The notes below the pieces were generated by a model. It saw only the letters and a list, made by a program, of their open reading frames with translations, had not been told where the DNA came from and made no database searches. Source: Pseudomonas sp. (lineage in GTDB: Bacteria; Pseudomonadota; Gammaproteobacteria; Pseudomonadales; Pseudomonadaceae). Taken from it: DNA of 64,000 nucleotides. The translations under genes were made by a program, and so were the position numbers. How positions within the stretch are numbered: position 1 is the stretch's first letter; every line of letters begins with the position of its first letter. The DNA lies in the NCBI RefSeq assembly GCF_030683065.1, contig NZ_JAUXMX010000046.1, positions 62,001 to 126,000 of the forward strand, written 5' to 3'. Shown one piece after another: positions 57,304 to 64,000 of the stretch.

Positions 57304-58812
57304 ATGGAAACGCTGAATTTCTTGATGCAGGGTTTCGACGTCGCCACCCGACCGGAAAATCTGATGGTCGCCCTGTTTGGCGCCTTCGTCGGCACCATCG
57401 TAGGCATGCTGCCAGGGCTAGGCCCGATCAACGGCGTGGCCCTCCTGCTGCCGCTGGCCTTCGCGCTCGGCCTGTCACCGGAAACCTCCCTGATCCTGCT
57501 CGCAGCCGTGTACCTCGGCTGCGAATACGGCGGACGCATCTCCGCCATTCTACTCAACGTACCAGGCTGCTCAGCCTCGGTGATGACCACCCTCGACGGG
57601 AATCCGCTGGCACGCCAAGGCAAGGCCGGTATCGCCCTGTCGCTATCGGCGGTCAGCTCCTTCACAGGCAGCATGATCGCCACCTGCGGCGTGGTGCTGT
57701 TCGCACCGATCCTGGCCAAGTGGGCAGTGGCCTTCGGTCCGGCCGAGTACTTCGTGCTGATGATCTTCGCCATCGCGTGCCTCGGCGGCATGGTTGGCGA
57801 CAAGCCGGTCAAGACCCTGCTGGCGGCCCTGATCGGCCTTTCACTGGCAACAGTGGGCGTGGATTCAACCACCGGCGTTTACCGCTTCACCTTCGGCAGC
57901 GTCAGCCTGTCCGACGGTATCCAGTTCATCATCGTGGTGATCGGTTTCTTCAGTGTCAGCGAGATCCTGATCATGCTGGAGAAGACCCACGGCGGCCAGC
58001 AAGTTACCAAGGCTGGTGGGCGCCTGATGTTCAACTTCAAGGAGTACTGCTTTACCTTCTGGACCATGATCCGCAGTTCGCTCGCTGGCTTCGTCATCGG
58101 CGTACTGCCGGGTGCCGGCGCGACCATCGCCAGCGCCATGACCTACATGACCGAAAAGCGTATGGCCGGTGCTAGCGGCAAATTCGGCGAAGGCGACCTG
58201 CGCGGCCTGGCCGCACCGGAAGCGGCCAACAACGCCTCGGCCTGCGGCTCGCTGATCCCCATGCTGACCCTCGGCGTTCCTGGTTCAGGCACGACTGCGG
58301 TAATGATCGGCGCCCTGACCCTGTACAACATCACCCCAGGCCCATTGCTGTTCGAACAGCAGCCGGATGTGGTCTGGGGCCTGATCGCCTCGCTGTTCAT
58401 CTGCAACGTGATCTTGCTGGTAATGAACCTTCCGCTGGTCGGCCTGTTCGCCCGCATGCTCAGCGTACCCAACTGGGTGCTGGTGCCGGCGATCACCGCG
58501 ATCAGCATGGTCGGCGTCTATGCGGTGCACAGCACCACCTTCGACCTGGTACTGATGGTCGGCCTCGGTGTGTTCGGCTATATCCTGCGCAAGCTGGACT
58601 TCCCGTTGTCGGCGGTGATCCTCGGTTTCGTGCTCGGTGAGCTCATGGAAGACAACCTGCGCCGCGCCCTGTCGATCTCGGCAGGTGAACTGAGTATCCT
58701 CTGGAGCAGCCCGATCAGCCTCGTCATTTGGGCACTGACCGCACTGATGCTTGGCATGCCAGCCCTGCGCTGGTGGCGTGCGCGGCGCATCGCTCGAGTA
58801 GTTAATGCTTAA
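57304..58812 (+). CDS. tctA: Tripartite tricarboxylate transporter large membrane subunit TctA
   Basis: This 502-residue protein has about eleven spans and the TctA signatures FVGTIVGMLPGLGPINGVAL and EYGGRISAILLNVPGCSASV near the N-terminus. The symmetric second-half motif is GVLPGAGATIASAMTYMTEK, with GVPGSGTTAVMIGAL. It is the ion-coupled channel for citrate-class substrates. It overlaps the next gene by 8 bases. Confidence 0.94.
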   Translation: METLNFLMQGFDVATRPENLMVALFGAFVGTIVGMLPGLGPINGVALLLPLAFALGLSPETSLILLAAVYLGCEYGGRISAILLNVPGCSASVMTTLDGNPLARQGKAGIALSLSAVSSFTGSMIATCGVVLFAPILAKWAVAFGPAEYFVLMIFAIACLGGMVGDKPVKTLLAALIGLSLATVGVDSTTGVYRFTFGSVSLSDGIQFIIVVIGFFSVSEILIMLEKTHGGQQVTKAGGRLMFNFKEYCFTFWTMIRSSLAGFVIGVLPGAGATIASAMTYMTEKRMAGASGKFGEGDLRGLAAPEAANNASACGSLIPMLTLGVPGSGTTAVMIGALTLYNITPGPLLFEQQPDVVWGLIASLFICNVILLVMNLPLVGLFARMLSVPNWVLVPAITAISMVGVYAVHSTTFDLVLMVGLGVFGYILRKLDFPLSAVILGFVLGELMEDNLRRALSISAGELSILWSSPISLVIWALTALMLGMPALRWWRARRIARVVNA

Positions 58813-59836
58813 TGCCTCAACCCTGACCCAGTGGCGTCGCTACTGGGCCACACCGCTGATCGGTTTGATCGGCGGTTACCTGGCCAGCCTGATCGGCTGG
58901 CCTTTGCCGTGGATCATTGGCCCATTGCTGGCAGTCATCGCCGCACGCTGCAGCGGCTGGCTGGTCACGGAAATCCCCGGTGGTCGAAAAACCGGGCAAT
59001 GGCTGGTCGCCAGCGCCATCGGCCTGCACTTCACCAGCGAAGTGATGAGTGCACTGCTCAGCAACTTCGGCGTGATCCTGGCTGGCGCTCTAATCACCCT
59101 GCTACTCAGCCTGATCGGTATTGCCCTGTTGCGCCGCGCCGGGGTTGACCGGGCGACGGCGTTCTTTGCCAGCATGCCGGGCGGCGCCAGCGAAATGGTC
59201 AATCTGGCACGCCGCCACGACGCCCAGGTCGCCAGCGTCGCGGCGGCGCACAGCCTGCGCCTGCTGTTGGTGGTGCTGCTGATTCCGGCCATCTTCACCT
59301 GGAGCCTGCCGCCCATCGAACCGCCGCCAGCAGCCGAAGTGAACGGACTCTGGCTGGCCATCCTGCTACCGGCCGGCGCGCTACTGGCACTGCTCTGGGG
59401 CAAACTCAAGCAACCCAACCCCTGGATGCTCGGGCCACTGACCGTGTGCGCTGTCGCCAGCGTCAGCTTCGACTTGCACATCGGTTTACCGGACGGTCTC
59501 GGCCAGGCCGGCCAATGGCTGATCGGCTGCGCCCTGGGCTGCCACTTCGACCGCGGGTTCTTTCGCAATGCGCCAGGTTTTCTCGCGCGCATCCTGCTGT
59601 TCACCCTGCTCGCCATGGCCGGCGCCGCGCTACTGGCAACAGGCCTCGGCTGGCTGGCCAACGCAGACCAGAGTTCGCTGATGCTCGGCATGATGCCCGG
59701 CGGCATCACCGAACTGTGCCTGACTGCCGAGGCCCTGCACCTGTCGGTGGCGCTGGTCACCGCATTGCAGGTGCTGCGGCTGTTCCTGGTGATGTTCCTG
59801 GCCGAGCCGCTGTTCAGGCGGTGGCAGCGTAGCTAG
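58805..59836 (+). CDS. AbrB-family inner-membrane protein (ammonia-monooxygenase-like)
   Basis: This 343-residue protein has about nine hydrophobic segments and the two similar halves of the AbrB membrane family: WPLPWIIGPLLAVIAARCSG and FFASMPGGASEMVNLARRHD, then MLGMMPGGITELCLTAEALH. Despite the family name it is not the DNA-binding AbrB. It is a conserved companion of tctA in pseudomonads; a transport or regulatory role is unproven. A terminator follows. Confidence 0.85.
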   Translation: MLNASTLTQWRRYWATPLIGLIGGYLASLIGWPLPWIIGPLLAVIAARCSGWLVTEIPGGRKTGQWLVASAIGLHFTSEVMSALLSNFGVILAGALITLLLSLIGIALLRRAGVDRATAFFASMPGGASEMVNLARRHDAQVASVAAAHSLRLLLVVLLIPAIFTWSLPPIEPPPAAEVNGLWLAILLPAGALLALLWGKLKQPNPWMLGPLTVCAVASVSFDLHIGLPDGLGQAGQWLIGCALGCHFDRGFFRNAPGFLARILLFTLLAMAGAALLATGLGWLANADQSSLMLGMMPGGITELCLTAEALHLSVALVTALQVLRLFLVMFLAEPLFRRWQRS

Positions 59837-59865
59837 CAATCTACCCGCACATATCGACCACGTTT

Positions 59866-59892
59866 AGCCCGCCTCGCGCGGGCTCTTTTTTA
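59866..59892 (+). terminator. Rho-independent terminator of the opdH-tctCBA operon
   Basis: AGCCCGC and GCGGGCT are perfect 7-bp arms around CCTCG, followed by CTTTTTT. It lies 30 bp after the AbrB-family gene stop. Confidence 0.9.
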
Positions 59893-60020
59893 GCGCATAT
59901 TTCAAACGGCCCTATGCCAGTCCGGGCGGGCGTAATCTGTGAGCCCGTGCCCAGCATCGCGTGACAGTTTCCAGGCACTAAGGTGCAAGCACTGACCGAT
60001 CACACACCGAGGCAACCCGC

Positions 60021-60917
60021 ATGAACCTGCCCCGCTGGCCCCTGATCAAAACCCTGCTCCTGCTGGTCGCCCTCAGCGTGCTATTGGCCGCCTGCAGCCG
60101 GGTCGGCCTGGCCTATCGCAACCTCGACTGGCTGATTCCCTGGCAGCTGGACGATTACCTGAGCCTGACCAGCACCCAGAAAACCTGGCTCAAGCCACGC
60201 TTGCAGTCCCACCTGGAGTGGCACTGCAGCAGCGAGTTACCGCGGTATATCGACTGGCTGCAGCGCAGTGAACGCCTGCTCAAGCAGACCAACCCCAGCG
60301 CGAGCCAACTGAGCGAACAGTTCGCCGAACTGGATGGCGCGCTCAAACGCGTCACGGCCGAAATCACCCCAACCGCCATCGAGCTGCTGCAAACCCTCAA
60401 CCCCAGCCAAGTCGCCGACCTGTATGCCGTCCTCGATGAGGACAACCGCGAGGATCGCCTGGACTTTCTCGAACCGCCCCTGGCGACCCAGATCAGCCAA
60501 CGCGCCGCGCGCATGCAGAAACGCCTGCGCCCCTGGTTTGGTCAGCTCAATGAGCTGCAGCAGGCACGTATCGGCGAGTGGGCACAAACGCTGGGTGAGC
60601 AAAATCGCCTGTGGCTGGACAACCGCCTGCGCTGGCAGACGGAATTGCGCACGGTGCTTGATGCACGGCGCAGCGCCGACTTCCCCCTGCGCCTGACGCA
60701 TTTGCTGCAGGAGCGTGAAAGCGTCTACCAAGACGACTACCGCGCCGTCTACGCACGCTCACGGCAAGCAATGATCGAGCTATTCAGCGACCTGCTCGCA
60801 AGCGCCGACAACAAACAGCGCGAGCACCTCAGCGCTCGCCTGCGCGCGCTGCGTCGTGACCTTGCCGAGCAGGCCTGTGCGCCGGCATCTAGAGTGGCGG
60901 CAGGCGCCAGTCGATAG
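60021..60917 (+). CDS. DUF6279 lipoprotein
   Basis: This 298-residue protein has a lipobox LLAAC with Cys at about residue 25, so it is a lipoprotein. The mature part is strongly helical and charged, starting [20 protein letters not shown], with repeated Leu/Gln/Arg-rich helices. This is the family described as DUF6279. Function is unknown. The 3' end overlaps the convergent ung gene by 29 bp. Confidence 0.85.
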   Translation: MNLPRWPLIKTLLLLVALSVLLAACSRVGLAYRNLDWLIPWQLDDYLSLTSTQKTWLKPRLQSHLEWHCSSELPRYIDWLQRSERLLKQTNPSASQLSEQFAELDGALKRVTAEITPTAIELLQTLNPSQVADLYAVLDEDNREDRLDFLEPPLATQISQRAARMQKRLRPWFGQLNELQQARIGEWAQTLGEQNRLWLDNRLRWQTELRTVLDARRSADFPLRLTHLLQERESVYQDDYRAVYARSRQAMIELFSDLLASADNKQREHLSARLRALRRDLAEQACAPASRVAAGASR

Positions 60918-61581
60918 GCTGCATACCGTGCTGCACGAGAAATTTATTGCAGCGACTGAAGTGACCATTGCCGATAAAACCGCGATGGGCCGACAGCGGC
61001 GAGGGATGCGGCGAGCACAGCACCAGATGCTTGCTCGGGTCGATCAGGCGCGCTTTGCTCTGCGCATGCTTGCCCCACAGCAGAAAAACCAGGTGCGCAG
61101 CGTGCTGACTGACCACCTCGATCACCCGGTCGGTAAACACCCCCCAGCCCTTGTCCGCATGGGAGCCGGCAATGCCGCGTTCGACCGTCAACGAGGTGTT
61201 GAGCAACAGCACGCCCTGCTCAGCCCAGTGCTGCAAACAGCCGTGGGTAGCGATGTCGATATTCAGGTCGCGTTTCAGCTCCTTGTAGATATTCAGCAAC
61301 GACGGCGGCGTGGCCACCCCTGGCTGCACCGAGAAGCACAGACCATGAGCCTGCTCCGGGCCGTGATAGGGATCCTGGCCGATGATCACCACCTTGACCC
61401 GCTCCAGCGGCGTGGAGTTGAGCGCATTGAAGATCAGCGCACCCGGCGGATAGACCTCCTTGCCGGCGGCCTTCTCTTGGCGCAGGAACTCGGCCAACTC
61501 CTGCATGTAGGGCTTGGCGAACTCCTCGCGCAAGGCCTCTTTCCAGCCGGCTTCGAGTTTGACGTTATCAGCGACGCTCAT
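60889..61581 (-). CDS. ung: Uracil-DNA glycosylase Ung
   Basis: This 230-residue enzyme removes uracil from DNA. The catalytic motif is [20 protein letters not shown] at about residue 65 and the DNA-binding loop is [14 protein letters not shown] near residue 190. [20 protein letters not shown] carries the family middle motif. It marks the end of the region whose order follows the P. aeruginosa chromosome. Confidence 0.97.
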   Translation of the reverse strand: MSVADNVKLEAGWKEALREEFAKPYMQELAEFLRQEKAAGKEVYPPGALIFNALNSTPLERVKVVIIGQDPYHGPEQAHGLCFSVQPGVATPPSLLNIYKELKRDLNIDIATHGCLQHWAEQGVLLLNTSLTVERGIAGSHADKGWGVFTDRVIEVVSQHAAHLVFLLWGKHAQSKARLIDPSKHLVLCSPHPSPLSAHRGFIGNGHFSRCNKFLVQHGMQPIDWRLPPL

Positions 61582-61915
61582 GCCTGAATCCTGCTTATCC
61601 CAACGGAGACGGCACGCTAAGGAAGCCGCACAAGCAAGTCAAGGCGAACGGCTACATACACGGCGCATTACTCGCAACGCCAGGCGTTATGTGGGGCAGC
61701 GGTATTTTCCGTGAGCGATGGTATCGAGACGCAGAGGTTGCAATTAGCGGTAGCGACCCAGGGCGGACGGTCGCGACAGGCTATAACCGGCCAGAGGCGG
61801 TCCTTCACGACAACCAGTTTTTTCTTGCAAGAAGTTCTGATCTGCTGGAGCGTATTCATCTGGACAGCATTAATGGCACTGGGCTAGGCGCGCGCGGCGA
61901 CGTCGAGCCTTGAAG
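61582..61915. other. Intergenic gap between ung and the Nfu gene, no gene seen
   Basis: Short ORFs occur but none has a ribosome binding site or domain. The promoters of ung (minus) and of the Nfu-selO pair (plus) must lie here; no clear motif was assigned. Confidence 0.4.
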
Positions 61916-62587
61916 ATGTCTGCGCGTCTGGCTGCCGAGCTGCCTGCGAGTTTGCCCGTGAGTCTGCCGGACAGCATGCCGGCGAGCATTCGTGCGCAGG
62001 TGTCACTGGCAGACCCCGACAGCTGCACGTTCGTGGTCAGCCACCCCGTGCATCCGGGCGGCCCGTTCTTTTTCGGCAATAAGCAGCGGGCCGCCGGTTC
62101 GCCGCTTGGTGAGCGACTGTTCGCACTGCTCGGCGTGGCCAACGTGCTGATTGCCGAGAACGTGCTGACCGTTGGCAAGGCACCGAGCGCCGCGTGGTCA
62201 GGGCTGAAAGCCAGCATCGGCACCGCCATCCGCACGCAGCTGTTGAGTGGCGTGCAGGCGATCTTGGAGGTGCATGTCCACAGCAGCACGCAAGGCAGGT
62301 CTGATGCAGCGCTTTATACGGTGGTTCAGGAGCTGCTGGACAAACAGGTGAATAAATCCATCGCCAATCACGGCGGCAAGATTTCGATTGTCGAGACTCT
62401 GCGCGGCAAGCTGTTTATCGTTATGAGCGGCGGCTGTCAGGGCTGCGCGTCCTCGCAGGTGACGCTGCGCCAGGGTTTCGACGTTATGCTGAAAAGAGTC
62501 GCCCCCGAAATCGAAGAAATTGTCGATACCACTCACCACGCAGCGGGCAAACAGCCGTTCTTCCCGCGCCAAGAGGTGCCCTTATGA
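61916..62587 (+). CDS. NFU1-like Fe-S cluster scaffold/carrier protein
   Basis: This 223-residue protein has two domains. The N-terminal domain, containing [19 protein letters not shown] and [20 protein letters not shown], has the layout of the Nfu_N domain of mitochondrial NFU1. The C-terminal NifU-like domain contains [14 protein letters not shown] [15 protein letters not shown] and the cluster-binding pair in [17 protein letters not shown] (CxxC). Bacterial NfuA, with its degenerate A-type N-domain, is different, so this is a second, eukaryote-like carrier. The ATG at 61916 was chosen; a TTG at 61910 is possible. It overlaps selO by 4 bases. Confidence 0.85.
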   Translation: MSARLAAELPASLPVSLPDSMPASIRAQVSLADPDSCTFVVSHPVHPGGPFFFGNKQRAAGSPLGERLFALLGVANVLIAENVLTVGKAPSAAWSGLKASIGTAIRTQLLSGVQAILEVHVHSSTQGRSDAALYTVVQELLDKQVNKSIANHGGKISIVETLRGKLFIVMSGGCQGCASSQVTLRQGFDVMLKRVAPEIEEIVDTTHHAAGKQPFFPRQEVPL

Positions 62588-64000
62588 GCAATCGACTCGC
62601 CCTAGAAAGCGTCGCAGCGTCTGCCGCCGTCGCCACGCTCGACGATCTCGCCACGTTGGCCAACTACTCGCTGATGGACACGCTCAACTGCGATCCTCAG
62701 GCGACAGCAGACGGCGACGACCATGCGCCGCGCCAAGTGTTCAGCGGCCACTATGTGCCGGTCAAACCCACGCCCATCGACTCCCCGGAGTACGTCGCAC
62801 ACAGCCAAAGCTTGTTCCGCGAACTGGGTTTTTCCGACAGCCTGGCGCAGTCGGCGGATTTCGTACGGATGTTTTCCGGCGACCTCAGCCAGGTTCCGCC
62901 GCCGCTGCGCAAGGTCGGCTGGGCGACGGGCTATGCACTGTCTATATACGGCAAAGAATATTACCAACAGTGCCCGTTCCGCACAGGCAACGGCTACGGC
63001 GACGGTCGCGCTGTGTCCGTGCTGGAGGCGGTGATCAACGGTCGCCGCTGGGAAATGCAGCTCAAAGGTGGCGGCCGCACGCCGTACTGCCGGGGTGGGG
63101 ACGGTCGCGCCGTGTTGCGCTCGAGTGTCCGCGAGTTCCTCGCACAGGAGCACATGCATGCGCTCGGCGTGCCAACCTCGCGATCGCTGAGTTTGTACGT
63201 GTCGAAAAACGAGCAGGTCCAGCGGCCGTGGTACTCACCGGGCTCGTACGCGCAGGACCCCGACCGGCTGGTAACGGAGGCCGTCGCCATCACGACGCGG
63301 GTTGCGCCGTCATTTATTCGGGTCGGCCAACTCGAGCTGTTCGCTCGCCGTGCGCGCAAGCAGGAGCACCCGCAAGCGCTGCAGGAACTGGAGCAGTTGG
63401 TGTTGCACTTGATCGCGCGTGAGTACGCGGAGGTTATCGACCCGCAGCTTGGCACCCGCGCAAAAGTGCTGTTGCTGGCGCGTGCGTTCCGCAGCCGGCT
63501 GACCTCGCTGGTGGCCAACTGGATTCGCGTCGGCTATTGCCAGGGTAACTTCAACGGCGACAACTGCGCGGCAGGTGGTTTCACCCTCGACTACGGTCCG
63601 TTCGGGTTCTGCGAAGTGTTCGACCCGCACTACCAGCCGTGGACGGGTGGTGGAGAACACTTCGCGTTCCTCAATCAACCGGTGGCAGCGGAGCGCAACT
63701 TCCAGATGTTTTGCGCGGCCTTGCGGCCGTTGCTGAGCGCGCATCAGGGCGATCTTGATCAGGAATGCTTGGATCAGAACAGCTTGGTTCAGGACAGCCT
63801 GCAGCAGCTCGAGGAGATTCGCAGTGGCTTTGCGGCAGTGATGCAAACGCAAATGGAGCAGATGTGGGCGGCCAAACTGGGGCTGGATACGTTTCACCCC
63901 GCGTTGTTCAGCGAGCTGGAAACGCTTATGCGGCAAACGCCGGTCGATTACACCGTGTTCTTCCGCGAACTCTCGACGCTGCCTGACGACATGGGCCCAC
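62584..64000 (+). CDS. selO: Protein adenylyltransferase SelO, long type (3' end beyond the window)
   Basis: The pseudokinase-fold protein transfers AMP to Ser/Thr/Tyr of targets. At least 472 residues are visible. [20 protein letters not shown] is the conserved start, and [20 protein letters not shown] is the inverted nucleotide-binding glycine loop with its Lys. [20 protein letters not shown] follows. The metal-binding Asn/Asp are in [12 protein letters not shown] and the DFG-like Asp in [14 protein letters not shown]. These motifs and the inserted [15 protein letters not shown] region belong to the longer subtype resembling eukaryotic SELENOO, not the E. coli YdiU form. The ATG overlaps the Nfu stop (ATGA). 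Confidence 0.9.
   Translation, partial: MSNRLALESVAASAAVATLDDLATLANYSLMDTLNCDPQATADGDDHAPRQVFSGHYVPVKPTPIDSPEYVAHSQSLFRELGFSDSLAQSADFVRMFSGDLSQVPPPLRKVGWATGYALSIYGKEYYQQCPFRTGNGYGDGRAVSVLEAVINGRRWEMQLKGGGRTPYCRGGDGRAVLRSSVREFLAQEHMHALGVPTSRSLSLYVSKNEQVQRPWYSPGSYAQDPDRLVTEAVAITTRVAPSFIRVGQLELFARRARKQEHPQALQELEQLVLHLIAREYAEVIDPQLGTRAKVLLLARAFRSRLTSLVANWIRVGYCQGNFNGDNCAAGGFTLDYGPFGFCEVFDPHYQPWTGGGEHFAFLNQPVAAERNFQMFCAALRPLLSAHQGDLDQECLDQNSLVQDSLQQLEEIRSGFAAVMQTQMEQMWAAKLGLDTFHPALFSELETLMRQTPVDYTVFFRELSTLPDDMGP

Overview
This window is a contiguous stretch of a high-GC chromosome from a Pseudomonas-lineage gammaproteobacterium. From about 30 to 61.6 kb I recognise P. aeruginosa-type gene order: fadD1, fadD2, a lysophospholipase, phaJ and a DUF1993 gene, then pdxJ-recO-era-rnc-DUF4845-lepB-lepA, mucD-mucC-mucB-mucA-algU, nadB, ygfX-sdhE, ygfZ, an HDOD protein, tctE-tctD, opdH-tctC-tctB-tctA with an AbrB-family gene, and ung. 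That comparison is from memory and no alignment was run. The intergenic regions carry several families of short palindromic repeats of the kind common in Pseudomonas. No rRNA, tRNA, CRISPR array, prophage or complete IS was recognised.

Left part (0-20 kb). A general L-amino-acid ABC importer (aapJ, aapQ, partial aapM) runs off the left edge and has a near-consensus sigma-54 promoter. An esterase/acyl-CoA synthetase pair follows. Next comes a six-gene co-oriented cluster: an HAAT-type amino-acid ABC importer, a fold-III PLP decarboxylase and a LysR regulator. The decarboxylase gene is bracketed by two copies of one inverted repeat. Then come rhlB, a two-gene DNA-repair operon (a FAN1-like VRR nuclease and a Fe-S XPD/DinG-type helicase with a nuclease-like N-terminus), a HIT protein, a broken glutathione S-transferase remnant next to a MITE-like repeat, and a periplasmic ClpP-like protein.

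Accessory block (about 20.4-25.7 kb). Divergent from a NhaR-type LysR gene runs a short HPF/RaiA-like protein, an unrecognised membrane-anchored protein, a TerC/Alx-type membrane protein and a dihydroxy-acid dehydratase that is not the usual Pseudomonas IlvD type. Small remnant-like ORFs lie between the genes, and a degenerate 25-bp motif occurs in opposite orientation at each margin. This looks like acquired cargo.

Middle and right (25.9-61.6 kb). hrpA carries an intergenic-type palindrome within its coding frame. The two long-chain acyl-CoA ligases and phaJ connect fatty acid activation to beta-oxidation and polyhydroxyalkanoate precursors. The RNase III/Era/signal peptidase/LepA block is followed by the envelope-stress regulon algU-mucABCD, with two AlgU-type promoters visible upstream of algU. 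The tricarboxylate uptake locus has a two-component system, a direct-repeat candidate operator and an Hfq/Crc-like A-rich motif over the opdH ribosome binding site.

Right end (61.9-64 kb). A protein with the layout of mitochondrial NFU1 is translationally coupled to a long-type SelO protein-AMPylase gene that runs off the window. Both have mitochondrial homologues, and with the accessory block this pair is the least conventional part of the window.
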